Assembly (NCBI GenBank): GCA_030656145.1
Contig: JAUSOF010000002.1
Location: forward strand, 221,284-285,283
DNA: 64,000 bases
Direction of reading: 5' to 3'
Source: Pseudomonas sp.
GTDB lineage: Bacteria > Pseudomonadota > Gammaproteobacteria > Pseudomonadales > Pseudomonadaceae
Both the position numbers and the translations under genes were made by a program. The notes under the pieces are model-generated. The model did no database searches. It worked only from the letters and a program-made list of their open reading frames with translations, and had not been told where the DNA came from. Each line of letters starts with the position of its first letter. Position 1 is the stretch's first letter. Below are positions 18,332 through 29,196 of the stretch, piece after piece.

Positions 18332-18796
18332 ATGAAAGGCCACGCTGAAGTTATCGACTATTTGAAAATGCTGCTCAAAGGCGAGTTGGCAGCGCGCGAT
18401 CAGTATTTCGTGCATTCGCGTTTTTATGAGGATTGGGGCTTCAGTAAGCTCTATGAACGCATCAACCATGAAATGGAAGAAGAGACGCAGCACGCCGATG
18501 CCTTGCTCCGGCGCATTCTGTTTCTTGAAGGTACGCCGGACATGACGCCTGATGCCTTTGTCTTCGGCCAGACAGTGCCCGAGATGCTCAAACTCGACCT
18601 GGCCCTCGAATACCACGTGCGCGCGGCGTTGAGTAAAGGTATCGAGTTGTGCGAGCAGCATCAGGATTATCAGACTCGCGACATCCTGCTGGTTCAGCTC
18701 AAGGATACTGAAGAAGATCACGCCTATTGGCTGGAGATTCAGCTGGGATTGATCGACAAAGTGGGCCTGCAGAATTACCTGCAGGCGCAGATGTAG
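18332..18796 (+). CDS. ftnA: Bacterial ferritin FtnA (formerly BfrA type)
   Basis: 154 residues; a 24-mer-forming ferritin that oxidises and stores iron. Ferroxidase ligands are visible: Glu18 ([10 protein letters not shown]), Glu51 and His54 in the [11 protein letters not shown] segment, Glu127 and His130 in DTEEDHAYW. The bacterioferritin haem ligand Met52 is Thr here, so the protein should be haem-free like P. aeruginosa FtnA and unlike BfrB. Start ATG 18332 ([11 protein letters not shown]) is the family start; upstream in-frame codons would add a non-homologous leader. It converges on uvrA across a strong terminator, a neighbourhood shared with P. aeruginosa. Confidence 0.93.
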   Translation: MKGHAEVIDYLKMLLKGELAARDQYFVHSRFYEDWGFSKLYERINHEMEEETQHADALLRRILFLEGTPDMTPDAFVFGQTVPEMLKLDLALEYHVRAALSKGIELCEQHQDYQTRDILLVQLKDTEEDHAYWLEIQLGLIDKVGLQNYLQAQM

Positions 18797-18820
18797 CGCG
18801 TCAGCCATAAGCAACACGTG

Positions 18821-18858
18821 AAAAAGCCAGAGCAGGGCGAGCCCTCTCTGGCTTTTTT
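18821..18858. terminator. Bidirectional intrinsic terminator between ftnA and uvrA
   Basis: AAAAAGCCAGAG and CTCTGGCTTTTTT form a long stem around a short GC-rich loop, with A-run on one side and T-run on the other. It is well placed to end both the plus-strand ftnA and the minus-strand uvrA transcripts. Confidence 0.85.
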
Positions 18859-18929
18859 GTACGCGCTATTGCTGCTGATGAGCCGAGCAGGGCCAGCAAG
18901 CTGGCCCCGCTGCGGTGATGTTGTCTGGT

Positions 18930-21764
<2,835 letters not shown>

Positions 21765-22136
21765 AAACAGCGGCCTCGCATGGCGGGCGGAAAACCAACG
21801 AGTATACGGCCCTGCGACGCAACGCGGCAAAGCGTGACGGCTATAGCGTGTCGAGTGCTGCCAAGCCCGGCTGATGTTTCGCGCTAGTCGTGGCGGCGCT
21901 GCACGCTTAGGTCTGCGCGCCCATGTTGCAGGTTAAATGACCGCATGTGGCGTTGCCGCGCTTGCTCGGGGTGCGCCATTCCCGGCGTTCCGTGGGATCT
22001 TCAGGGCTGGGCTGAATGCCGCAAACCCTCCGGGCGCGGGCATGGTCTGCCTGGTGCCATTTGCCACAGCAACGTGACTCGCCGCGAAGCCTCAACAGAC
22101 CCTATAATCGCCGCCTATTTCGACAAGGCGTTTTCC
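21765..22136. other. Intergenic gap between divergent uvrA and yajR
   Basis: 372 bases without a supported gene. Possible promoter element: TATAAT at 22103-22108, about 30 bases before the yajR start, without a good -35 partner. No SOS box, hairpin or repeat was recognised. Open frames here look like shadow frames in GC-rich sequence. Confidence 0.5.
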
Positions 22137-23525
22137 ATGCATGATCCCTACAGCGAGCGCATGAGTAGCGGTGAAACCCGTGCGGCCGCTGGGCTGGCGC
22201 TGGTGTTTGCCTTCCGCATGCTCGGTATGTTCATGGTTCTGCCAGTATTGGCGACCTATGGCATGGAGTTGCGCGGCAGCACGCCGGCATTGATTGGCCT
22301 GGCCATCGGCGCTTACGGCCTGACCCAGGCGTTCCTGCAAATACCCTTCGGCATGCTGTCCGACCGTATTGGGCGGCGTCCGGTGATCTATGTAGGGCTG
22401 CTGATTTTCGCCGCTGGCAGTGTGCTTGCCGCTAATGCCGACTCCATCTGGGGCGTAATCGCCGGCCGGGTGCTGCAGGGTGCCGGGGCGATTTCCGCCG
22501 CAGTGATGGCGCTGCTCTCCGATCTGACCCGTGAACAACACCGCACCAAGGCCATGGCCATGATCGGCATCAGCATTGGCTTATCCTTCGCGGTGGCCAT
22601 GGTGGTCGGCCCATTGCTGACCCGCGCCTTCGGCTTGTCCGGTTTGTTTATGGCCACTGCCGCCATGGCTTTGCTGGGTATTGTGATTGTTGCCGGAGTA
22701 GTGCCGCGCGATGCTGGACCATTGCAGCATCGCGAGTCCGGCATCGCCCGGCAGGCACTGTGGCCGACCCTGAAACATGTCGATCTGTTGCGCCTGGACT
22801 TCGGCATCCTGGCCCTGCACGCCATTCTGATGGCCAGCTTCATCGCCTTGCCGTTGGCGCTAGTAGAGCAGGGCGGGCTGCCCAAGGAAGAGCATTGGTG
22901 GGTGTATCTGGTTGCCTTGCTGATAGGCTTCTTCGGCATGCTGCCGTTTATCATCTATGGTGAGAAACAGCGCCGCATGAAGCATGTGTTGGTCGGGGCA
23001 GTGGCAGTGCTGCTCGCCTGTGAAGTGTACTTCTGGCAATTCGGCACCAGCCTGCGTGCTTTGGTGCTGGGCACCGTGGTGTTTTTTACCGCATTCAATC
23101 TGCTAGAGGCGTCACTGCCTTCGCTGATCAGCAAGGTTGCGCCTGCCGGTGGCAAGGGCACTGCAATGGGCGTTTATTCGACCAGTCAGTTTCTTGGCGC
23201 GGCTGTGGGCGGTATTCTCGGCGGTTGGCTGTACCAGCATTACAGCCTGTCGGGGGTGTTCCTCGGTTGCGCTGCCATGGCTCTTCTCTGGCTAGGCTTT
23301 GCTGTTACTATGCGCGAACCACCCTATGTGACTAGCCTGCGTTTGCCGCTTTCTGCCGCGGCATTGGACGAAGTGGGGTTGGCCGAGCGTTTGCAGGCTG
23401 TGCCCGGCGTGGCGGATGTGGTGGTGGTGCGTGAAGAAGCCGCCATCTATATCAAAGTAGATACCCAAAAATTGGATCGTATGTCCCTCGAGCGCCTGAT
23501 AGAAGTGGCGCCGGTGACGTGCTGA
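22137..23525 (+). CDS. yajR: YajR-type MFS transporter with C-terminal ferredoxin-like domain
   Basis: 462 residues. Twelve membrane helices carry MFS motif A as GMLSDRIGRRPV in the loop between helices 2 and 3 and motif C-like glycines in helix 5. After the last helix about 60 soluble residues (roughly 400-462, LAERLQAVPGVADVVVV then AAIYIKVDTQKLD) predict a beta-alpha-beta ferredoxin-like fold. This is the layout of E. coli YajR, whose YAM domain resembles metal-binding HMA domains without the CxxC. It is probably a proton-driven inner-membrane exporter; substrate unknown. The start at 22137 (MHDPYSERMSSGETRAAAGL) leaves a short cytoplasmic N-terminus. ssb follows 18 bp after the stop. Confidence 0.85.
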   Translation: MHDPYSERMSSGETRAAAGLALVFAFRMLGMFMVLPVLATYGMELRGSTPALIGLAIGAYGLTQAFLQIPFGMLSDRIGRRPVIYVGLLIFAAGSVLAANADSIWGVIAGRVLQGAGAISAAVMALLSDLTREQHRTKAMAMIGISIGLSFAVAMVVGPLLTRAFGLSGLFMATAAMALLGIVIVAGVVPRDAGPLQHRESGIARQALWPTLKHVDLLRLDFGILALHAILMASFIALPLALVEQGGLPKEEHWWVYLVALLIGFFGMLPFIIYGEKQRRMKHVLVGAVAVLLACEVYFWQFGTSLRALVLGTVVFFTAFNLLEASLPSLISKVAPAGGKGTAMGVYSTSQFLGAAVGGILGGWLYQHYSLSGVFLGCAAMALLWLGFAVTMREPPYVTSLRLPLSAAALDEVGLAERLQAVPGVADVVVVREEAAIYIKVDTQKLDRMSLERLIEVAPVTC

Positions 23526-23543
23526 AAGCTCTAGGAGAAAGTT

Positions 23544-24044
23544 ATGGCCCGTGGGGTTAACAAAGTTATTCTGGTCGGTACCTGCGGACAGGATCCGGAA
23601 ACGCGTTATCTGCCCAGCGGCAACGCAGTGACCAACCTGAGTCTCGCCACCAGCGAGCAGTGGACCGACAAGCAGACCGGGCAAAAGGTCGAGAAAACCG
23701 AATGGCACCGTGTCTCGCTGTTCGGCAAGGTTGCTGAAATCGCCGGCGAGTACCTGCGCAAAGGTTCGCAGGTGTATATCGAAGGCAAGCTGCAGACCCG
23801 CGAGTGGGAAAAAGACGGCATCAAGCGTTACACCACCGAGATCGTCGTCGACATGCAGGGCACCATGCAACTGCTCGGCGGTCGTCCGGATAACGCCGGT
23901 GGCGACTCTGCACCGCGTCAGCAGCGCCCGGCGCCGCAACGTGAGCCGCAGCGCGAACAGCAGCAGGCGCCGCGTCCGGCTCCGCAGCAGCAGGCCAAGC
24001 CTGCGCAGGATTTCGACAGTTTCGATGACGATATCCCGTTCTGA
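23544..24044 (+). CDS. ssb: Single-stranded DNA-binding protein Ssb
   Basis: 166 residues. OB-fold DNA-binding domain at residues 1 to about 112 ([38 protein letters not shown]), a Gln/Pro/Arg-rich flexible linker, and the acidic tip DSFDDDIPF that recruits partner repair and replication proteins. It binds ssDNA as a tetramer. CTAGGAGAAAG precedes the ATG. It sits just downstream of the yajR-type gene, as in P. aeruginosa where uvrA, the MFS gene and ssb are neighbours. Confidence 0.98.
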   Translation: MARGVNKVILVGTCGQDPETRYLPSGNAVTNLSLATSEQWTDKQTGQKVEKTEWHRVSLFGKVAEIAGEYLRKGSQVYIEGKLQTREWEKDGIKRYTTEIVVDMQGTMQLLGGRPDNAGGDSAPRQQRPAPQREPQREQQQAPRPAPQQQAKPAQDFDSFDDDIPF

Positions 24045-24066
24045 TTAGCTGAGTCAGCTTTCTATC

Positions 24067-24951
24067 ATGCGTATGCGACTCATGCTGCTAGGTGGCGGGA
24101 ATGCCCTAGGGCAGGCGTTGATTCGTCTCGGCGCCGAGGAAGACATTGGTTTCCTCGCGCCGCGCCCTCCGGAAGCAGGCTGGGATGTCGCCAGCCTGAC
24201 CCAGCTCCTTGACGACACCCGTCCTGATGCACTGATCAACCTTGCTTACTACTTCGACTGGTTCCAGGCCGAAGAGGTGAGCGAGGCACGCTTGCTTGCC
24301 CAGGAAAAGTCGGTCGAGCGGCTGGCCGAGCTTTGTCAGCATCATGAAATTCGCCTGCTGCAACCGTCCAGTTACCGGGTCTTCGATGGTTCGCGCATTA
24401 GTGCCTACAGCGAAAAAGAAGAGCCGGTTCCCCTGGGCGTGCGTGGCCAGGCCTTGTGGCGGATAGAGCAGCGCGTGCGCGCGACGTGCCCGCGGCATGT
24501 GTTGTTGCGTTTTGGCTGGTTGCTGGATGAAAGTCCGGACGGTCGGCTCGGGCGTTTTCTGTTGCGTGCCGAGCGCGATGAGCGCATCACCCTCGCCGAT
24601 GATCGGCGCGGCAATCCGACACCGGTTGACGATGCTGCGCGGGTAATCCTCGCCGTACTCAAGCAGCTTGATTGCCAAACGCCGTTATGGGGGACCTTCC
24701 ACTACGGCGGCCAGGAAGCAACCACGTCGCTGGCATTGGGTCAGGCAGTGTTGAGTGAGGCGCGCAACGTGCGCAGTAATTTGCTCGAAGACATCACTGC
24801 GCAGGCCCATGCCGCGCGCCCGGATGCTGTCGAGGAGCCGCAGCACGCAGTGCTGGCGTGCAAGAAAATTCTCCATACTTTCGGCATCAAGCCGCGCGCC
24901 TGGCGCTCTGGGCTGCCGAGCCTGCTGGATCGTTACTACCGCCATGTCTGA
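24067..24951 (+). CDS. RmlD-like SDR protein lacking the catalytic Tyr/Lys
   Basis: 294 residues, extended SDR fold resembling dTDP-4-dehydrorhamnose reductase RmlD. The nucleotide loop GGGNALGQAL (residues 9-18) and the RmlD-specific SYRVFDGS strand (near 102-109) are present. At the active site, where RmlD has Y-x3-K in a P-L-N-V-Y-G-R-S-K-type stretch, this protein reads PLGVRGQAL: Arg126 and Leu130 replace Tyr and Lys. It is therefore probably not a reductase; it could be a binding or regulatory subunit. The last 8 bases overlap the active epimerase gene, suggesting the two proteins work together. Also paired with the epimerase next to oprG in P. aeruginosa. Confidence 0.8.
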   Translation: MRMRLMLLGGGNALGQALIRLGAEEDIGFLAPRPPEAGWDVASLTQLLDDTRPDALINLAYYFDWFQAEEVSEARLLAQEKSVERLAELCQHHEIRLLQPSSYRVFDGSRISAYSEKEEPVPLGVRGQALWRIEQRVRATCPRHVLLRFGWLLDESPDGRLGRFLLRAERDERITLADDRRGNPTPVDDAARVILAVLKQLDCQTPLWGTFHYGGQEATTSLALGQAVLSEARNVRSNLLEDITAQAHAARPDAVEEPQHAVLACKKILHTFGIKPRAWRSGLPSLLDRYYRHV

Positions 24952-25876
24952 TGCACCTATCCTGATTACCGGCGGCGCCGGCTTTATCGGTTCGCACCTG
25001 GTCGATGCGCTATTGGCGCAAGGCCATGCGGTGCGCGCACTGGACAATCTGTCGATGGGCAAGCGCGCCAACCTGCCGTTGGACAATCCGCGGCTGCATT
25101 TTATCGAGGGTGATGTAGCCGATGCTGCATTGGTCGCTCAGGCTGTGGCCGGGTGTGCGTCGGTGGTGCACCTGGCCGCAGTGGCCTCGGTGCAAGCCTC
25201 GGTGGACGATCCGGTAAGTACGCACCAGAGCAACTTCGTCGGTACTCTCAACGTCTGCGAGGCCATGCGTTTGCATGGTGTCCGGCGGGTGGTCTATGCA
25301 TCGAGTGCAGCGGTCTACGGCAACAATGGCGAGGGTCAGGCGATTGACGAAGACACACCCAAGGCGCCGCTGACGCCCTACGCGGCGGACAAACTGGCCG
25401 GCGAGCACTACCTGGACTTCTATCGTCGCCAGCACGGTATCGAACCGGCGATTTTTCGCTTCTTCAATATATTCGGCCCGCGCCAGGATCCGTCCTCGCC
25501 CTACTCGGGGGTGATCAGCATCTTTACTCAGCGAGCGCAGCAAGGGCTGCCGATTCGGGTGTTCGGCGATGGCGAACAGACCCGTGATTTCTTCTATATT
25601 GGCGATCTGCTGGCGCTGCTAACGCAGGCGCTGGCCATGCCGCAGGTTGTGGTGGGTGCTGTGAATGTGGGCTGGAATCAGGCGGTGAGCCTGAACCAGT
25701 TGCTGGCCGAGATCGGCGCTGTAAACGGTAGCTTGCCGGCGATTGACTATCAGGCGGCGCGACCTGGTGATATTCGTCATTCGCGGGCGAATAACCAGCG
25801 CTTGCAAGCCTGTTACCGCTTGCCGCCTGCGACCAGCATGCGCGAAGGGCTGAGCAAGTTACTGGCGCAGGGCTGA
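24944..25876 (+). CDS. NAD-dependent sugar-nucleotide epimerase/dehydratase
   Basis: 310 residues, extended SDR. Intact features: TGGAGFIGSHLV (about residues 9-20), VVYASSAAVYG with the catalytic Ser, and YAADKLAGE with the catalytic Y-x3-K. RFFNIFGPRQDPSS is typical of UDP-GlcNAc/UDP-Glc 4-epimerases of the WbpP/GalE type. It acts on a nucleotide-activated sugar in the cytoplasm; the product is not determinable. The ATG at 24944 lies inside the end of the RmlD-like gene (8-base overlap), so translation is coupled. A strong terminator follows. Confidence 0.9.
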   Translation: MSDAPILITGGAGFIGSHLVDALLAQGHAVRALDNLSMGKRANLPLDNPRLHFIEGDVADAALVAQAVAGCASVVHLAAVASVQASVDDPVSTHQSNFVGTLNVCEAMRLHGVRRVVYASSAAVYGNNGEGQAIDEDTPKAPLTPYAADKLAGEHYLDFYRRQHGIEPAIFRFFNIFGPRQDPSSPYSGVISIFTQRAQQGLPIRVFGDGEQTRDFFYIGDLLALLTQALAMPQVVVGAVNVGWNQAVSLNQLLAEIGAVNGSLPAIDYQAARPGDIRHSRANNQRLQACYRLPPATSMREGLSKLLAQG

Positions 25877-25880
25877 TCTG

Positions 25881-25925
25881 CAGCCACAAAAAAGCCGGCT
25901 TCGAATGCCGGCTTTTTTGTGGCTG
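25881..25925. terminator. Bidirectional intrinsic terminator between epimerase and oprG
   Basis: A near-perfect palindrome: CAGCCACAAAAAAGCCGGC and its complement flank the loop TTCGAAT. The GC-rich core stem with A- and T-runs serves both converging genes. Confidence 0.9.
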
Positions 25926-25935
25926 TCGGTTTGGC

Positions 25936-26598
25936 TTAGAACTTGTAGCCCAGGCCGACCATGTATACGAAGGGATCTACGTCTACATCAACAGAAACCT
26001 TCGTTGGGCCGGCGTAGGTAGTGCCAGTGGTTTCGATGTCGATATAGCGCATGCTGGCGTTGAGCAGAAGGTTGTCTGTCAGCATGTAGTCCATGCCCAC
26101 CTGGGCCGCGAAACCCCAGGAGTCCTTCATGTCCAGGCCGCGGAAGCCAGCAGTTTCAGCTTCGCTGCTCAGTTCTGTATCGAAAAACCAGGTGTAGTTG
26201 ATACCCGCACCCACATAGGGCTGAAAGGCGGAGGTGCCGTCGAGCGGGTAGTACACGACGCTCAGGGTTGGTGGCAGGTGTTTCAACGTACCTAGTTTAA
26301 GGCCCCCAAGTCCTTTGGTTCCGACTGTGTGGCTGAACGGCGTGGCAGCCAACAGTTCAATGCCGACGTGGCTGGTGAACATGTAAGTGCCGGTCAGGCC
26401 AAGCTGAGTGTCACTGTCCAATGTTGCGCCCGTGCCGGGAGCAGCAACACCGCCAATTTTCACATTCGAGCTGCTTTCATGCGGATCAACAGTAATCGCA
26501 CCAGCGCGAACAATGATGTCACCTGCCTGATAGGCCTGGGCAAGGGGGGCGGCCAATGCGGTGGCCAGGATTGAAAGAGCGAGCAAGGACTTGCGCAT
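25936..26598 (-). CDS. oprG: Outer-membrane protein OprG (OmpW family)
   Basis: 220 residues. Signal peptide MRKSLLALSILATALAAPLAQA (cleaved after AQA), then an eight-stranded beta-barrel with the OmpW pattern: GDIIVRAGAITVDP at the mature start, VGIELLAATPFSH in the middle and the terminal aromatic GLGYKF for outer-membrane insertion. The family passes small hydrophobic molecules; P. aeruginosa OprG is induced in low oxygen. The ATG at 26598 has CCGGAGTT before it; an upstream ATG would spoil the signal. I searched for an ANR site upstream and found only an imperfect TTGAT-N4 half-site. Confidence 0.95.
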   Translation of the reverse strand: MRKSLLALSILATALAAPLAQAYQAGDIIVRAGAITVDPHESSSNVKIGGVAAPGTGATLDSDTQLGLTGTYMFTSHVGIELLAATPFSHTVGTKGLGGLKLGTLKHLPPTLSVVYYPLDGTSAFQPYVGAGINYTWFFDTELSSEAETAGFRGLDMKDSWGFAAQVGMDYMLTDNLLLNASMRYIDIETTGTTYAGPTKVSVDVDVDPFVYMVGLGYKF

Positions 26599-27079
26599 GG
26601 TGAACTCCGGTCGAGTCATCAGTTGATTGGGCTGATGTCAATGTTAGGGGCCTAAGCAAATCGAGTGTTGACCCAGCTCAATGAATTGGTCTGTTGGCGA
26701 GGGCCTGTTGGGGATTGCGCTCGATTTCTCGCCTGCACTCAAGAATCATCCTCCCCTGTGCCGTGGCTGCATGCTTGCCCTCTCGGCGGCCTGCTGGTGC
26801 CAGGCGGTGGCGCGCTCGGCGCAAGAGATTGCCTACACGTCGAGCATCTGCGGTTGCTGCTTGATGCTAATGCAGTTGATAATGGTTATCTTTAGTGGCG
26901 GGGCGCTCTGCAGTCCTGCGCGCCCGCCCCCAGCTTGGTGACGGTCGGTTGAAGTCTGCCCTGAGGCGCGCGTTGACAGTGCGTTATCAGATGCCCCGCG
27001 GCCTTGACGTAGGTTGAGACTTGGAAAGGTTATAATGTTTCTTTTTAATAAAAGCCCGCTGCTCGAGGATTCCCTTCGC
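26599..27079. other. Long gap between oprG and the TonB operon
   Basis: 481 bases between divergent genes. It holds the oprG leader, a possible Fur box at 26878-26890 and a TATAAT at 27031-27036 with a poorly spaced TTGACG at 27004 (21 bp). Two overlapping short open frames (26665-26895, 26681-26941) have no convincing start signal or recognisable product; the second encodes a hydrophobic Cys-rich stretch and could be a decayed gene. I do not call a gene here. Confidence 0.5.
26878..26890. promoter_or_regulatory. Possible Fur box upstream of TonB operon
   Basis: GATAATGGTTATC is a 6-1-6 dyad with one mismatch. Aligned to the classical 19-base Fur consensus, the surrounding 19 bases match at 13 positions by hand count. 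It lies about 190 bp before the DUF3450 start. Iron control of a TonB system would be expected; the distance to the start is larger than usual. Confidence 0.45.
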
Positions 27080-27850
27080 ATGAACTTGTACCCCCTGCGT
27101 TCACTGGGCGCGGCCCTATTGCTGAGCAGTACGTCGTTACTGGCCGCACCGCTGGATGCCGCGCTGGATGAGAGTCAGCGGCTGGCCGCAGAGGCCAAGG
27201 CGTCCCAGGCGCGTATCGAGCAGCTCGACGATGCCAGTCGCGAGATGCTTGGCGAGTACCGCAATGCTTTACAGCAGGCCGAGGCGTTGAAAGGTTACAA
27301 CCAGCAGCTGCAACAGCTGGTCGTCGCGCAGCGCCAGGAGCTGGCGGGGTACCAGGAGCAGTTGGACGGTATCGAGCGCACCCAGGAGGCGGTCACGCCA
27401 CAGATGCGGCGGATGGTCGAGGTGCTCGGCGAATTCATCTCTGCCGATCTGCCATTCCTGCCGGATGAGCGTAGTGATCGTTTGGCGCAGTTGCAGGATC
27501 TGTTGCCGCGTGCCGATGTCAGCCTGGCGGAAAAATACCGGCGCATCCTCGAGGCCTATCAGGTCGAGAGCGATTACGGCCGCACGCTTGAGGCCTGGCG
27601 TGGCGAGTTGCCGGTCGATGGTGGTTCGCGCAGCGTCGAGTTTCTTCGTCTAGGCCGGGTGATGCTGTACTTCCAGACTCTCGACGGCCATGAGAGTGGT
27701 TGGTGGAACCCGCAACGCCGCAGTTGGCAAACCCTTGATGGCAGTGCCCGGCGCCCGCTGCATAAGGCTATCGCCATTGCTCGACAGGAACAGGCGCCAG
27801 CCCTGCTCGATCTCCCCGTGAAAACCCTGGCTCAGGAGGCCAAGCAATGA
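27080..27850 (+). CDS. DUF3450 periplasmic coiled-coil protein of a TonB system
   Basis: 256 residues. Signal peptide MNLYPLRSLGAALLLSSTS ending ...LLAA, then a long alpha-helical, Glu/Gln/Leu-rich segment (about residues 35-120) predicted to be coiled coil. DUF3450 proteins are encoded with second TonB systems (tonB2/ttpC clusters of Vibrio) and probably sit in the periplasm next to the ExbB-like complex. The ATG at 27080 is chosen since it begins the signal peptide; GAGGA is upstream. It overlaps the next gene by an ATGA. Exact biochemical role is not known to me. Confidence 0.87.
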   Translation: MNLYPLRSLGAALLLSSTSLLAAPLDAALDESQRLAAEAKASQARIEQLDDASREMLGEYRNALQQAEALKGYNQQLQQLVVAQRQELAGYQEQLDGIERTQEAVTPQMRRMVEVLGEFISADLPFLPDERSDRLAQLQDLLPRADVSLAEKYRRILEAYQVESDYGRTLEAWRGELPVDGGSRSVEFLRLGRVMLYFQTLDGHESGWWNPQRRSWQTLDGSARRPLHKAIAIARQEQAPALLDLPVKTLAQEAKQ

Positions 27851-29196
27851 GCCGTCGTGTTCTCGCCATTTTGACCCTGGCACTGCTGCCGGCGATTGCT
27901 GTTGCAGCCGCGCCACTCAGTCCCGACCAGCTGCTGCAGCGTATTCGTAGCGAGCGGGCTGCCGAAGTTACGGCCATGCAGAGTCGTGAGCAGGCGTTTG
28001 TTGCCGAGCGGGGCGAGCGCGCGCAGTTGCTCGCCAGCGCGCGAGCGGCCTTGCAGGCGCAGAAGGCCCAGGCCGAGCGCCTGAAAGCCGAGTTCGATCG
28101 TCAGGAGGCCGAACTGGCCGAGCAGGAAAAACTCCTTGGCCAGCGTGTCGGTCATCTGGGTGAGTTGTTCGGCGTGGTCCGCCAGAGTGCTGGCGATGTC
28201 GCCGGGCAATGGCAGGACAATCTGCTTAATGCGCAGTACCCCGAGCGGTTACAGCGTCTCAAGGCGCTGGCCGAGAGTCGCACCTTGCCGTCCGCCGCTG
28301 ATCTCGATGGCTATTGGATGCTGCTGCTGGAAGACCTGACCGCCAGCGGCCGGGTCGAGCAGTTGCAATTGCCAGTGGTGGCCGCTGACGGCAATCGCAG
28401 CCAACAGTCGGTGCTGCGTGTCGGCACCTTCTCGGCCTTCAGCGACTCTGCTTTCCTGCGTTACGACGCCGATGCAGGCGAGTTGCTCGCGCCGCCACGG
28501 CAGCCGTCCGGGCTGGGTCGGGTTGGCGACTACCTGAACAGTAGCGAAGCGCTTGCCCGCCTGCCCATCGACCCCAGTCGTGGCACGTTATTGGCGCAAC
28601 TGCAGCGTCAGCCGACGCTCTGGGATCGTCTGCAACAGGGTGGCCTGGTCGGTTGGGTGATCGTCGCATTGGGCGTTGTGGGTCTGCTCCTGGCCATCTG
28701 GCGGATGATTCATCTGGCCCGGGTCGGGCGTGGGGTGAGCGCGCAGATGCGTGATCTGAGTGCGCCGCGTGACGATAACCCCTTGGGCCGAGTGATCGGT
28801 GTGCTGGGGCCGCAGCCGCAACTGTCGGATCTGGAAACGCTGGAGCTGAGGCTCGACGAGGCGATCCTGCAGGAAACCCCGCCGCTGGAAAAAGGCCAAA
28901 GCCTGCTCAAGCTGCTTTGTGCAGTGGCGCCGCTGCTCGGACTGCTCGGTACCGTGACCGGCATGATCGTCACCTTCCAGGCCATTACCCAGGGTGGAGG
29001 TGGCGATTCACGGTTGATGGCCGACGGGATTTCCCAGGCCCTGGTGACCACGGTGCTGGGGCTGGTGGTGGCGATTCCGCTGCTGTTCCTGCACAGCCTG
29101 TTGGCCAGTCGCAGCAAGGGCCTGATTCAGCTGCTCGAGCAGCAAAGTGCCGGCTTGATCGCGCTGCACCTGTCCGGGGCGCCGCGTCGTGGCTGA
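27847..29196 (+). CDS. Large MotA/TolQ/ExbB-domain protein (TtpC-like)
   Basis: 449 residues. An N-terminal signal-like helix precedes a long periplasmic coiled-coil region (about 25-110) and a globular segment. The C-terminal third has the three-helix TolQ/ExbB core: VGWVIVALGVVGLLLAIW, then LLGLLGTVTGMIVTFQAI and ALVTTVLGLVVAIPLLFL. This architecture matches TtpC of Vibrio TonB2 systems, where it is needed along with ExbB, ExbD and TonB for siderophore transport. It overlaps the DUF3450 gene (4 bases) and the exbB gene (8 bases), so the subunits should be made stoichiometrically. Confidence 0.88.
   Translation: MSRRVLAILTLALLPAIAVAAAPLSPDQLLQRIRSERAAEVTAMQSREQAFVAERGERAQLLASARAALQAQKAQAERLKAEFDRQEAELAEQEKLLGQRVGHLGELFGVVRQSAGDVAGQWQDNLLNAQYPERLQRLKALAESRTLPSAADLDGYWMLLLEDLTASGRVEQLQLPVVAADGNRSQQSVLRVGTFSAFSDSAFLRYDADAGELLAPPRQPSGLGRVGDYLNSSEALARLPIDPSRGTLLAQLQRQPTLWDRLQQGGLVGWVIVALGVVGLLLAIWRMIHLARVGRGVSAQMRDLSAPRDDNPLGRVIGVLGPQPQLSDLETLELRLDEAILQETPPLEKGQSLLKLLCAVAPLLGLLGTVTGMIVTFQAITQGGGGDSRLMADGISQALVTTVLGLVVAIPLLFLHSLLASRSKGLIQLLEQQSAGLIALHLSGAPRRG

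Noticed and set aside
21765..22136. LexA (SOS) box upstream of uvrA
   Set aside because: No CTG-N10-CAG arrangement found by eye in the gap.
26599..26645. ANR/FNR site upstream of oprG (TTGAT near 26623)
   Set aside because: Right half does not match ATCAA (CTGAT instead) and it lies very close to the start codon; too poor to annotate.
26681..26941. Small Cys-rich hydrophobic ORF
   Set aside because: No ribosome-binding site and an overlapping frame of similar length; could be chance in GC-rich DNA.
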